Assembly: GCA_902786265.1 (NCBI GenBank)
Contig: CADACE010000023.1
Location: forward strand, 1 to 64,000
Length of the DNA: 64,000 nucleotides
Direction: 5' to 3'
DNA from: an uncultured Chloroflexota bacterium
GTDB lineage: Bacteria; Chloroflexota; Anaerolineae; Anaerolineales; Anaerolineaceae
Numbering within the stretch: the stretch's first letter is position 1; each line of letters starts with the position of its first letter. The position numbers and the translations under genes are program-made. This document shows positions 38,188 to 47,337 of the stretch, piece by piece. The notes beneath the pieces are model-generated. The model saw nothing but the letters and a program-made list of their open reading frames with translations. It had not been told where the DNA came from and searched no databases.

Positions 38188-38968
38188 TCTGCGGTTGAGC
38201 TTCGACACTAATAAAGTTCCTGTTCTGAGGCACAATGACATCGAGAATCACGTCGATGCTTTGATCGCTGACTATAATCCGGCTTTATTGGAACAGCCGA
38301 AAGCTCTTGACGTAGATGATTTTACCGAAAACTATCTCGGGCTGCACATGCATTATACGTATCTTTCACACAAAGGATTTATCTGTGGACGGATGGTTTT
38401 TCATAATGCCATGATCCTGATTTACAACCCTAAAACGGGACTGGTTGATGAAGAGCCTGTTGAAAAAGAAACTATTGTCATCGATAATAACCTTTTGGCG
38501 GAAAAAATGGATCATGTTTACAGATCAACCGTTATGCATGAATGCGCTCACTGGGTTTATCACAGGCTGTATTATTCCATTGATAAACTCCAATACAAAA
38601 ATCCGCGGCCGCCGTACACATTGTGCGATATGAAAAATATTACCGGCCGCACAGTGCCGGGGCAGCTAAGTTCAGACCATGACTGGATTGAGCACCAGGC
38701 CAAGTATTTCAGCGCAGCCATACTGATGCCGCGTAAGGCCGTTTTCAAAATTTATCACGAGCCTTTCGTCAAGCAATATATCCGGGAGAACTGTGTAGGC
38801 AGGGAAAATGACGAACTGGCCAGGCTGATGTCAAAGACCTTTCACGTATCACAGGAATCAGCTGACATTCGATTGAAGAGTCTGCGTCTGTCATACAAAT
38901 CAGGATGCCGGAAAGACAGCTTTTTTTCTCAGATGGGAAATATTTATGAACCGGATCCTGACTACTGA
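38180..38968 (+). CDS. ImmA/IrrE-family metallopeptidase
   Basis: The 262-aa protein has the zinc-protease motif H-E-C-A-H (about residues 121-125) in a long helix. A downstream region (E-H-Q-A-K-Y-F-S-A-A-I-L-M-P, about 172-185) supplies the third ligand, as in ImmA/IrrE proteins. I chose the GTG at 38180: AAAAGGGAG lies 6 nt upstream and it overlaps the end of the repressor gene, as expected for a coupled pair. It probably cleaves the XRE repressor after a signal. The last 80 residues are C-terminal to the usual domain. Confidence 0.85.
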   Translation: MIDLRLSFDTNKVPVLRHNDIENHVDALIADYNPALLEQPKALDVDDFTENYLGLHMHYTYLSHKGFICGRMVFHNAMILIYNPKTGLVDEEPVEKETIVIDNNLLAEKMDHVYRSTVMHECAHWVYHRLYYSIDKLQYKNPRPPYTLCDMKNITGRTVPGQLSSDHDWIEHQAKYFSAAILMPRKAVFKIYHEPFVKQYIRENCVGRENDELARLMSKTFHVSQESADIRLKSLRLSYKSGCRKDSFFSQMGNIYEPDPDY

Positions 38969-39064
38969 TCAACAAGGTAATTATTGAAATCCGCAATGCT
39001 CTAAGGCAAAACTTTTCAGCACTTCGGATTCATTCGATAGAAAAACAAGAGGAAAGAGGCGGTT

Positions 39065-39262
39065 ATGCAGCGAATAACTATATGGAATGATCAAGATGGG
39101 CAGAAAAGTCCATCCCGGTTTTGTGACGCCGTTGTAATAGACGGGAAAATCAATCTGGAAATAAAATACGGCAGGAACAATTTCCAACAGATGCCATGTG
39201 AAGAAATACAGAAACAGATTCAGGAAGGAATAAAGGAAGAAAAAGAAGTCAAGACCAGATAA
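39065..39262 (+). CDS. 65-aa small protein of unknown function
   Basis: ATG 39065 follows AGAGGAAAGAGGCGG, a good purine-rich ribosome site. The 65-aa product is basic and charged at its C-terminus (E-E-K-E-V-K-T-R), with an N-terminal beta-like segment (I-T-I-W-N-D-Q-D-G). It lies 96 bp after the protease gene and ahead of a strong terminator at 39328. No known family. Confidence 0.5.
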   Translation: MQRITIWNDQDGQKSPSRFCDAVVIDGKINLEIKYGRNNFQQMPCEEIQKQIQEGIKEEKEVKTR

Positions 39263-39644
39263 TCGAAGATAAGATCAAATAGATTTGAACTACCGCAACT
39301 AGCCCCGTAACCACTCGAGGAGCTGACGCCGGAGTCATCTATAAAGACCCGTGAAGGGGTTAATAGGTGATTCCGGCTTTTTTTATTTCTGAAATATGTG
39401 TCAACCAGATTCGGGCTGATCTCCGGATCTGATCATCAATCGCCTGTTGCGACGCGTTTCTCCGGCCGGGAAATGTGCGTATGGTCAAAACAGGCGGGCG
39501 TAATCATTACAGACCAGTGTCATACGCCGCTTGGTCACCAACAAGGAAACGGAGTCAATCTCCGCTGAAGGTGACCGATGAAGAAGCTCTGGAAAGCCAT
39601 GACGGTTGTCTCCGTTTCGCGATCTGCGAAAGGAACCAATCCAA
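39263..39644. other. gap with a terminator and a weak small reading frame
   Basis: The interval holds a clear terminator (39328-39384). An open frame from 39475/39481 to 39672 has a poor start region and overlaps the next gene in another frame. No promoter could be assigned with confidence. Confidence 0.4.
39328..39384 (+). terminator. intrinsic terminator after the ImmA/65-aa genes
   Basis: GCCGGAGTCATC (39328-39339) pairs with GGTGATTCCGGC (39366-39377) with two wobble pairs, and an inner ACCC/GGGT stem may stack on it. A run of T residues follows (39378-39384). Confidence 0.8.
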
Positions 39645-40304
39645 ATGGCTACAAAATTATGTGTTGAACTGAAAGATCTCTCCCAGGAAGAGATCGAGAC
39701 GAAGTCCGTTATTGAAAAAAATGGAGGAACTGTTTATTACCTGCCTGTCGAAATTCAGAACCCGGGCCAGCTCGATACGCTCGGCATCAACCAGAACCAG
39801 TGCAGGACCTGGAGGTGCGGTAGTGAATTGAAAATCATTCATCTAACGCCCTGCAGCGAAGATGTATTCAGGCAGCTTGCGCGGGATTCCTGGCAGCAGC
39901 AGACCCGGGATTACCGGAACAGCCGCTGCATGGTACCCGGCAAACAAAAAGGACTGATACGGTGTCCGGAAAAAAACAAGTGCGATTCGTGCCCGTTCGG
40001 AATTCCGTATTGGAAACGTCAGCCATTAATTGTTTCTCTGGATGAACTAGTTGATGCCGACCGTGAACCCTGTTATGAGGAATCAGCGGATCAGCTGGTC
40101 TGTCAAAAGCTGGAACTTCAGGAATTAAAAGCAATGATGGACGAAAAAGACAAACGTCTTTTTGAGGTTTTTGTATTGATGAATCTTCTGGGTTACAAAA
40201 AGTGCGCTATTGCCAAAATTCTTCATACCTCGCCTAAGCGCGTCAAGCAGCTTTTAGAGGAGATGGATGAAATTATCCGGCAATTCCGGGAATCGTACCA
40301 GTAA
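39645..40304 (+). CDS. sigma-region-4-like helix-turn-helix protein with Cys-rich centre
   Basis: The 219-aa protein has a C-terminal helix-turn-helix (about residues 160-215: L-G-Y-K-K-C-A-I-A-K-I-L-H-T-S-P-K-R-V-K) that resembles sigma region 4 or a LuxR-type helix. Its central region carries C-P-E-K-N-K-C-D-S-C-P and other cysteines (about 55-125) that may bind a metal. Regions 2 and 3 are absent. AAAGGA precedes ATG 39645. Similar short proteins occur in Firmicutes mobile elements, from general recollection. It could regulate element genes. Confidence 0.6.
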   Translation: MATKLCVELKDLSQEEIETKSVIEKNGGTVYYLPVEIQNPGQLDTLGINQNQCRTWRCGSELKIIHLTPCSEDVFRQLARDSWQQQTRDYRNSRCMVPGKQKGLIRCPEKNKCDSCPFGIPYWKRQPLIVSLDELVDADREPCYEESADQLVCQKLELQELKAMMDEKDKRLFEVFVLMNLLGYKKCAIAKILHTSPKRVKQLLEEMDEIIRQFRESYQ

Positions 40305-40315
40305 CAACCTGACGT

Positions 40316-40357
40316 AAAAATGAAATCATCCGGGTATCTCATTCCCGGGTGATTTCA
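40316..40357 (-). terminator. terminator of the ParB-like gene, possibly bidirectional
   Basis: TGAAATCATCCGGG (40321-40334) pairs with CCCGGGTGATTTCA (40344-40357) with one wobble. On the minus strand the stem is followed by TTTTT (40320-40316), matching a terminator for the gene that ends at 40418. The plus strand has a weaker T-rich tail. Confidence 0.8.
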
Positions 40358-40417
40358 TCTTCAACTTTATTCGCTGCATGCTGTCAAATATACATTATTG
40401 ACTCAAGTCAGCATTAA

Positions 40418-41680
40418 TTATTCAGAATCTGTCCCGATTATGGCAGTGTTTTCCGCAATCACTCTGGACCGCATGTTCCTGTAAAAAATACTGAATTTGA
40501 AAAATTCGGAAAACAGCATCTGTATTTCAGGTTTCCCATTCAGCTCAAGTGCCTTTTGCAGCAGATCATTCGGGTTGGGACATGATTCGGTTTTATCCAC
40601 ATACTCCATGATCCGGGCAAACAACCGTTTCTCGTTTATGTCTTTAGGAATACTGTTCCTGCAAGCCTTTTTTGCACGCGGCGGGACCGCGTAGGAAAAC
40701 TGAGTACGGTCAGGCAGTGTGATCGCGGTATCATAATCAAGAATAAGTTCCTGTGGAAGTGCCGCGGAAAGACTTTTATAGGCCTCACAGCATTTATCCC
40801 GCAGCGTCTGATATGACAGAATCAGCTGATTATATTTTCTGTCAGTCTTCATTTTTTCACTCATCTGCTTCTGATCCGTGCCGGAAAGAATCAGTCCGTC
40901 TTCCTTCAGCGATGCGCTGATCCGGTCTATACTCTTCGTACTGACGTGACATGCGGGTTGCTTTACAGATGTGATCTCGAACAGGATCGCCTGAGCATTT
41001 GTTAAATTCTCATCCCGGTTTTGTAAAGCCTGTTTTAGTGAACCTGCCGCGTAATTGCCGTTCCTGACGAAATAATCCGTCAGTTCCTGGTAGCAGCCAA
41101 GCGGGATCTCCTCAAAATAAGGTTTTGAATGAAGCACATTGGCAGCGGTAATACGGCATTCTTTGTAGGCTGTCTCAAGAGGCGGACATATCTTTGAGAC
41201 ATTGTATGCGGAATACATGCCCAGCAGTGAATTGTAGGAAAAGCCGGCTCTTTTCGAGATTTCCGTAAGGTCAATATTCCTTTTTATCATGAGTCTGTCA
41301 ATGAACTCACCCTTTTCATATGCTGTAAGGCTGAGATAATCGGCGTTGAAGAACTCCGTAACAACAGAAGTATCCAGTTCGTCACTGTACATCAGCACCT
41401 TTACGGGTATTGTTTCCAGGTTCAGCATTTCTGCCGCGAAAAGATATTTCAGCCCGTAAAGGATCGAATATTTTTTCAGGCCTTCGATATCCTCTTCCGG
41501 CGTCTCGTCGACAACGGTAGGCTCGAAATGTGCAAAGCTCCCGCTTTTCCGTATGATCTTCATCCAGTAGTCCTGATTTACTAACTCCTCTTCGGAAGTA
41601 AAGTGTATCTTATACCTTGCCTGGTTTCTGTTTATGATCTGTGATAGACTGATAACTCTGTGCGGATTCTGAATATTCAT
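40418..41680 (-). CDS. ParB-like DNA-binding protein
   Basis: The 420-aa protein has an N-terminal ParB/Srx-like segment (about residues 50-100, Y-G-L-K-Y-L-F-A-A-E-M-L-N-L and I-P-V-K-V-L). The usual G-E-R-R arginine patch is not conserved. A helix-turn-helix follows (about 135-175: L-T-E-I-S-K-R-A-G-F-S-Y-N-S-L). The C-terminal half is helical. ParB proteins bind centromere-like DNA and use CTP through the patch lost here, so function may differ. ATG 41680 follows AAAGGAGAA; an upstream start at 41719 is less likely. Repeat copy B lies just upstream. No ParA is visible. Confidence 0.65.
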   Translation of the reverse strand: MNIQNPHRVISLSQIINRNQARYKIHFTSEEELVNQDYWMKIIRKSGSFAHFEPTVVDETPEEDIEGLKKYSILYGLKYLFAAEMLNLETIPVKVLMYSDELDTSVVTEFFNADYLSLTAYEKGEFIDRLMIKRNIDLTEISKRAGFSYNSLLGMYSAYNVSKICPPLETAYKECRITAANVLHSKPYFEEIPLGCYQELTDYFVRNGNYAAGSLKQALQNRDENLTNAQAILFEITSVKQPACHVSTKSIDRISASLKEDGLILSGTDQKQMSEKMKTDRKYNQLILSYQTLRDKCCEAYKSLSAALPQELILDYDTAITLPDRTQFSYAVPPRAKKACRNSIPKDINEKRLFARIMEYVDKTESCPNPNDLLQKALELNGKPEIQMLFSEFFKFSIFYRNMRSRVIAENTAIIGTDSE

Positions 41681-41780
41681 GCTGGTTCTCCTTTGATTCC
41701 ATTTTTTGACTATCACCAAATAACTTGTGATGTCCCTCTATTCATATAAATACAAAACGCCCTGATTTTTTGCACGAACC

Positions 41781-41827
41781 AACACTGTTTGAGATTATTC
41801 GAGTTATTTTTACATATTGTCCTTTTT
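41781..41827 (+). repeat. dispersed 47-bp repeat, copy B
   Basis: It matches copies A and C over all 47 bases apart from one base each (position 21 is G here, T in the others; copy C differs at position 5). It lies in the 166-bp gap between the RpoB-like gene (ends 41847) and the ParB-like gene (starts 41680), both on the minus strand. In the orientation shared with copy A facing 10004, it reads toward the ParB-like gene. Confidence 0.85.
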
Positions 41828-41846
41828 GTGCTTGTTTTTCTGAAAA

Positions 41847-44800
41847 TCAGACGCCGGTATCTCCGGTTTTCTCCGGATCCTCGTCCGGAGACGGTTCTTC
41901 CATTCCGAGCGGTTTCGACTCGCCGGAATCGTAATACGCGCTGAGCGTAAGCCCGAGCCCCATCAGTTCATGCACCAGGACATGGAAGGATTCCGGGATG
42001 CCCGGGACATCCACGGGAAGCCCGTGCTGCATGTTCCAGCCCGCTTTTTTCCGTCCTTCCGTGTCATCCGATTTGATCGTCAGCATTTCCTGCAGCAGGT
42101 TCGCGCAGCCGTATGCCTCAAGCGCCCAGACTTCCATTTCCCCAATGCGCTGACCGCCGTTGTTCAGTTTCCCGCCCAGCGGCTGCTGGGTGATCATGCT
42201 GTAATTTCCGGTGGAGCGTGCCTGTACCTTATCTTCGACAAGGTGGTGCAGCTTTATCATGTTCATGACGCCCACATTTACGGGATTTTCGAAGCGTTCA
42301 CCGGTCCTCCCGTCCCTGAGCCATTGTTTTCCGGTTATCGGCAGCGGTTCCTTTATTTCCATTGCCCAAGAGCTGGCGGCAAGACGCAGCTCATCTTCAC
42401 CTTCAGGAAGTTCATACGGCCAGCCGCTCTTTTTCAGCCAGAGCTTCAGGCAGGTGATGACCGCGGCGGAGTTGCCGGGATATACCGCAGGAGCATTCTC
42501 AGGAATGCCGTTCCAGTCAAACACTCCTTCCGCGGAAAGGCTGTTTTTTTCGATCCATCTGTCTGTGATCCTTTCCCGACTTTTTCTCAGGTCCTGACAT
42601 GCGTCTCCAAAGCAAGCTTCCTCATATTTCCTGACCAGTTCCTCCTCGGAAAGCTCGAAACATACAGGCGAATGAAGGACTCTGTATAATCTCGTGTTCC
42701 TCGAAAAATTCCATTTATCAGCTTTGACAAACGGTTTGGATCCGATCATTGCTTCCCATGCTTCATTTCTGAAATCCTCTTCCGCTTCATCGGAAAGCCA
42801 TGCCCTCGCCAGTTCGGCCTCAATATCGTGGACCGTCGCGCTGTCAAATACAGGCGTCTCGCATCGCATTCCAAGCCTGTAGGCTGCCCAGCCAAGCCAT
42901 ACCTCAAGGATCTGTCCGACATTCATGCGGCCGGGGACGCCGAGAGGATTCAGGAGGATATCAACCGGAGTGCCGTCCTCCATATACGGCATGTCCTCTT
43001 CCGGGATGACAACAGCGACCACGCCCTTGTTCCCGTGCCTTCCCGACATCTTATCCCCGGGTTCAAGCTTTCTCTTTTTGGCGACGGTCACCCTCACGAT
43101 CATTTCCGTAAGCGTATCCATGTCAGGCATGTTCTCATGGGTAAAGACCTTCACGTCGATCACTGTCGCCTTCATATATTTGGGCAGCCGTACGGAAGCA
43201 TCCTTGTATTTCGATGCCTTTTCCCCGAATATGTCTTTCAGCGAGATCTCGTCTGTTATCTCATCGTCATAATCATCCTCCCGCCGGGGCGAAACCTTGC
43301 CGATAATAACGTCTCCGCCCTTCAGGACTCTCCCTATCTTCGCGATCCCGCGGTCATCCAGATGGGCAAGGTTCTTCGGATCAGTCCGCGGGATATCCCT
43401 GGTAATATATTCCAGTCCCGCTTCCGTATATGAAGCCTTGGCTTCGAACCGGATGATATCGACAGAAGTGAATTTATCCTCGCGGATCAGCTTTTCGGAA
43501 ACAGCGATCGCGTCTTCAAAGTTGTATCCGTCCCAGCACATAAAGGCAATCACCGGGTTATGCCCCAGCGCAAGAATTCCTTCTTTTGTGCAGGCTGCGT
43601 CTGCAAGGACATCGCCTTTCCGCACGGTCTGCTCGGTTCTGACCACCGGTTTCTGGCTGATACAGGTTCCGTAATTTGACCGCTGGAATTTCTTCATCCG
43701 CAATGCATATACGGCACCGATGTCCGTACGCAGATCGATACATGCTCCGTCCGCATAGATGATTTCCCCGTTCCATTCGGATCTCAGCAGCTGAGCGGAA
43801 TCCATTGCCGCGTAACGTTCCATGCCTGTCATTACCAGCGGAATTTCAGGGTACAGCAGCGGAACAGCCTGCGAAAGCATATTGGTTCCCATAAGGGCGC
43901 GGTGCCCGTCGTCATGCTCCAGAAAGGGAATACAGGCGGCCGATATTCCCGCCGCCTGCTGCGGCGAGATATCAAACAGGTCGATCTCCGAAGGACGGCA
44001 GACAAGGAAATCCGGATAGCGCCGGCATTTCACCTGTTTTTCAATAAACTCGCCGAATTCGTTCAGGCGGGAAGTGGACTGCGCGATTGTATAACGGTCT
44101 TCCTCTTCGGCATCAAGCCAGATGATCTTGTCTGTCACAAAAGGAACGACAGCAAATTCTGTTATCTCAGAATTTGTGAAGTACGCCTCTGACGCTTTTT
44201 CTTCCGTGATCCTTTCTCCGCCTTTGAAAATCACGGTTCCGGATGAATCAATTACATCTTCCAGCGGGATCCGTCCGGTCACAGATTCATACTTGAAATC
44301 CGCTTTCCGAGAAACGACTCTGTAAGGCGTCTCAAGAAAACCGTATTCGTTGCGCCGGCTGTATATAGAAAGCCTGCTGATCAAGCTGGAATTCTTTCCT
44401 TCGGGTGTTTCAACCGGGCACAGCCGGCCGTAATGGGTATGATGGATGTCCCTTACATCAAAGCCAGCGTGGCTGCGGTCAAGGCCGTTGGGCCCGAGCG
44501 CTGAAACAGTGCGTTTCTGCCGGAGTTCCGCAAGCGGATTGTTCTGGTCCATGAACTGGCATAATTCCGATGAAGCGAAGAAACTTCTCATGGCGTATTT
44601 TACAGGCGCCGCGTCAAGATAATCTTCTATGTCTTTTACTTCTTCGGAATCGATGATGAAATCCAGCTTTTTTGCTGTCTGCCTTTCCATCTCCCGCATC
44701 CCGCTGGTGAATGCACGCAGGATCTGCTCGCCGGAAGATCTGGTCCTGCGGTTCCCCAGATGGTCGATGTCATCCCGAATGAAATTCCCGCTTTCCTGGC

Positions 44801-45791
44801 AGCGGATCACTGAGGACGTGGCTTTTACAACATCCCAAATCGTCAGGGTACGGTGTGTTCGGAAAATGATATTGTCAAGACTGAGACGTTCATTCAGCTT
44901 TTTCCGTCCTGTTTTCTGCAGGTCATAGGCGGCAAGATCATAAAAGCGCCTTTCGATGTATTTGCGTATTTCCGGCTGGTCTCCTTTTTGATTGTTTCTC
45001 CTGAAAAACCATTGGGCGGCATTTTCCGCGGTCGTCTCCTTGTACAGTTTCTGTTCAGCCCGGATGGATGCCGAAATATAAGCTTCCGCTGCTTTTCCGC
45101 CTTCCTTTTCAAATACTTCAAAAATCTCCCTGTCTGTGCAGCCGATGAAAGGCGATGGCCCGGTTCCGGCATCCGCGTAAGACATTATCCGGAGAAACGC
45201 GGTAAGGGGAACAGTGATTCTGCGGTCATACTGAACGAGGAGCTTCCTGTCAGTTTCCGCATATATTTCGATATATGTCCCTTTGTCCGGAACGATCTTA
45301 GCGTGCTGTATGGTTTTCCCGTTATGTTCATCACGAGTAAGGGAATAATATATTCCGGGAGATTTCACAAGCTGTGTCAGTACGACCTTCTCTGTTCCTG
45401 AAATGATGAAGCTTCCCTGCGGTGTCATAAACGGCAGATCCGTGAGATATATCCCGGTTTTCCAGACTTTGCCCTGCTCATTGTCAGTCATCAGGACATC
45501 TGTATAGACCGTCCCGCAGTATGTCATTCCTTTTTCAATGCATTCCTCAATCGGGTATTCCGGGGGCTGAAGCCTCCAGGTGAGTTTGTTTTCCGTAGCG
45601 ATCCGGGAACCGTCCGGAAAATATATCGAGAATCGGCTGTCCTTTGAACGGATCGGTGAGATGTCGCGGAATATATCCCGGATGCCATTTTCGATAAGCT
45701 CCCGGAACGAGTCCGTCTGTACAGCGATCAGATTCTTCGGCTCGAGTATATTTCTGTACCGTCCGTAGGTTTTTAAAATACTGTTCCCCAT
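41847..45791 (-). CDS. rpoB: divergent RNA polymerase beta subunit (RpoB paralogue)
   Basis: The 1314-aa protein is collinear with bacterial RpoB. Seen are F-M-D-Q-N-N-P-L (about residues 413-420), V-E-T-P-E-G-K-N, G-Y-N-F-E-D-A, P-G-D-K-M-S-G-R-H-G-N-K-G, G-G-Q-R-I-G-E-M-E-V-W-A-L-E-A-Y-G and a normal C-terminus. Several near-invariant spots differ: P-E-G-P-N-I-G is P-E-G-K-N-S-S, and G-A-N-M-Q-R-Q is G-T-N-M-L-S-Q. In the rifamycin cluster, His526 and Arg529 (E. coli numbers) are Gln425 and Thr428. There is no rpoC or ribosomal-protein gene beside it. It is likely a second, specialised beta subunit, but I cannot see the rest of the genome. The start is ATG 45791 (GTG 45797 also possible); no clear ribosome site. 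Confidence 0.85.
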   Translation of the reverse strand: MGNSILKTYGRYRNILEPKNLIAVQTDSFRELIENGIRDIFRDISPIRSKDSRFSIYFPDGSRIATENKLTWRLQPPEYPIEECIEKGMTYCGTVYTDVLMTDNEQGKVWKTGIYLTDLPFMTPQGSFIISGTEKVVLTQLVKSPGIYYSLTRDEHNGKTIQHAKIVPDKGTYIEIYAETDRKLLVQYDRRITVPLTAFLRIMSYADAGTGPSPFIGCTDREIFEVFEKEGGKAAEAYISASIRAEQKLYKETTAENAAQWFFRRNNQKGDQPEIRKYIERRFYDLAAYDLQKTGRKKLNERLSLDNIIFRTHRTLTIWDVVKATSSVIRCQESGNFIRDDIDHLGNRRTRSSGEQILRAFTSGMREMERQTAKKLDFIIDSEEVKDIEDYLDAAPVKYAMRSFFASSELCQFMDQNNPLAELRQKRTVSALGPNGLDRSHAGFDVRDIHHTHYGRLCPVETPEGKNSSLISRLSIYSRRNEYGFLETPYRVVSRKADFKYESVTGRIPLEDVIDSSGTVIFKGGERITEEKASEAYFTNSEITEFAVVPFVTDKIIWLDAEEEDRYTIAQSTSRLNEFGEFIEKQVKCRRYPDFLVCRPSEIDLFDISPQQAAGISAACIPFLEHDDGHRALMGTNMLSQAVPLLYPEIPLVMTGMERYAAMDSAQLLRSEWNGEIIYADGACIDLRTDIGAVYALRMKKFQRSNYGTCISQKPVVRTEQTVRKGDVLADAACTKEGILALGHNPVIAFMCWDGYNFEDAIAVSEKLIREDKFTSVDIIRFEAKASYTEAGLEYITRDIPRTDPKNLAHLDDRGIAKIGRVLKGGDVIIGKVSPRREDDYDDEITDEISLKDIFGEKASKYKDASVRLPKYMKATVIDVKVFTHENMPDMDTLTEMIVRVTVAKKRKLEPGDKMSGRHGNKGVVAVVIPEEDMPYMEDGTPVDILLNPLGVPGRMNVGQILEVWLGWAAYRLGMRCETPVFDSATVHDIEAELARAWLSDEAEEDFRNEAWEAMIGSKPFVKADKWNFSRNTRLYRVLHSPVCFELSEEELVRKYEEACFGDACQDLRKSRERITDRWIEKNSLSAEGVFDWNGIPENAPAVYPGNSAAVITCLKLWLKKSGWPYELPEGEDELRLAASSWAMEIKEPLPITGKQWLRDGRTGERFENPVNVGVMNMIKLHHLVEDKVQARSTGNYSMITQQPLGGKLNNGGQRIGEMEVWALEAYGCANLLQEMLTIKSDDTEGRKKAGWNMQHGLPVDVPGIPESFHVLVHELMGLGLTLSAYYDSGESKPLGMEEPSPDEDPEKTGDTGV

Positions 45792-45980
45792 TTGCACAGG
45801 ATACTAAAGCACCATTTTAGGAAGAGCAGAGTAAATATCCCCAAAAATCGAATCTGTGAATCACTATAAATTGTGTTGGTTAAATAATATTGGAGATGCA
45901 TTCGAAAATCCGGATTTCCAGTTACATGTGCTATGATTTATTACATTGACAAATATTTTATTGTTATGGGAGTTGTTTCT

Positions 45981-47222
45981 ATGGGACTTTTTGACAAGCT
46001 TTTTGGCCGTGGAAATGAAATCTCTGATGAAGACGCAATCATTGAATATTCAAAGGGCATAATTTCACAGGAATCATCTGAGATAGAAAAAGCAATTGCT
46101 GAGAAAGCATCACATCTGAGAGAGTATAAAAAAATACCTTTGGCCGAAGTTGCCGGTCTGGGAGGTATATTCGCTGAACTTGCTCCAGCTCTTAGAACTG
46201 TGACTCATACGGTCACATTTGATGGTCTTGGTTATATGCCCATCAATAACCTGGGCGGTGAGGCACTGAAATTCTTTGCAAAAGATACTCCCGGTATTTA
46301 CGCCGGTTCTTTCAAAAGTATTGAAACTGGAAAATCTGTGATGGCACAGTTCATCAAGCTTGGTCCTCAAACGATAACTTCGAATGCAGTCATGCCCATT
46401 AACCCGGTAATGATGGCAATGGCGGTAATGATGGTGCAGATCAATAAAAAACTTGATGCGATTCAGAAAACACAAAAAGAAATTTTATCCTTTTTGCAGG
46501 AAGACAAGCAGGCGGAAATACAGGGCGACCTGAATATGCTTACCGATATTCTGGACAAGTATAAATATAACTGGGAGAATGAGCAGTATAGAAATAATTA
46601 CCATGTGAAGGCCCTTGATATCAAGCAAAGTGCTGAAAAGAATATCATTTTTTATCAAAAACAAATCGCTGATAAAATCAAAAGCCTTCCAGCTGTCTAT
46701 CTGGATCAGGCAGTCCGGGATCTGATGAACAAAATAGCAGATGATTTCCATGACTACAATATGGCTTTATACTTATTCTCCTTTGCATCCTACCTGGAAG
46801 TGATGCTGCTGGGTAATTTCAGCCAGGATTATCTGACATCAGTTGCACAAAGGGTCAGAGATTATCAGGATTATTATCTGGAGCAGGTTGAAAAATGCTG
46901 CGATTATTTCAGCAAAGTTTCAGGAGACTCGGTTCAAATGAAAGTTCAGGATGCCGTAGGTAAAGCAGGCAAGTTTCTTGGAGGTCTGATAGGCTCCTCC
47001 GCTTTACTCAACAAAGGACCTGTTGACGAATGGCTGATTGACAGCGGAGAACAGATACTGCAGGGAAAAGAGAGTAAGATCCATAAACTTGTTGAAGAAT
47101 TTTCTATGAGACATGACAGAGGAAGCGAGATATTTGCTGACAGCATCCAAAATGTAATGTTTATCTCGAATGAAACTCAGGCAGTCATGTTTGATAACGA
47201 TTATCTGTATCTGGTAGCATGA
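45981..47222 (+). CDS. 413-aa protein of unknown function
   Basis: It begins M-G-L-F-D-K-L-F-G-R-G and has a central short hydrophobic segment rich in Met (M-A-M-A-V-M-M-V, about residues 150-165). Long helical stretches (about 165-330) follow, with a Gly-rich segment near 340. There is no signal peptide. It is flanked by the divergent RpoB gene and a convergent RecT operon and stands alone. I chose ATG 45981, after GGGAG; upstream ATGs exist. No family was recognised; a membrane-associated or stress protein is possible. Confidence 0.5.
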   Translation: MGLFDKLFGRGNEISDEDAIIEYSKGIISQESSEIEKAIAEKASHLREYKKIPLAEVAGLGGIFAELAPALRTVTHTVTFDGLGYMPINNLGGEALKFFAKDTPGIYAGSFKSIETGKSVMAQFIKLGPQTITSNAVMPINPVMMAMAVMMVQINKKLDAIQKTQKEILSFLQEDKQAEIQGDLNMLTDILDKYKYNWENEQYRNNYHVKALDIKQSAEKNIIFYQKQIADKIKSLPAVYLDQAVRDLMNKIADDFHDYNMALYLFSFASYLEVMLLGNFSQDYLTSVAQRVRDYQDYYLEQVEKCCDYFSKVSGDSVQMKVQDAVGKAGKFLGGLIGSSALLNKGPVDEWLIDSGEQILQGKESKIHKLVEEFSMRHDRGSEIFADSIQNVMFISNETQAVMFDNDYLYLVA

Positions 47223-47302
47223 ACCTGTGACCGAATAATTTATCATAAACTTTGGTTCAGTCTTATTCTCAGATTCGCTGTTGAAGAAAACTATGATAAA
47301 TC

Positions 47303-47329
47303 GACAAGGGAACTTTTTGTCCCCTTGTC
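47303..47329. terminator. hairpin between convergent genes
   Basis: GACAAGGG (47303-47310) and CCCTTGTC (47322-47329) pair perfectly, with CTTTTTG in the loop. It lies between the ends of the 413-aa gene (47222) and the RecT/Bet gene (47338). T-runs after the stem are weak. Confidence 0.5.
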
Positions 47330-47337
47330 TGATTTAC

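Noticed and set aside
39475..39672. 65-codon reading frame on the plus strand
   Set aside because: Weak start region, no clear ribosome site, and it overlaps the better supported gene at 39645 in another frame.
42828..43433. 201-aa plus-strand reading frame
   Set aside because: It lies wholly antisense to the conserved RpoB-like gene and has no recognisable domain.
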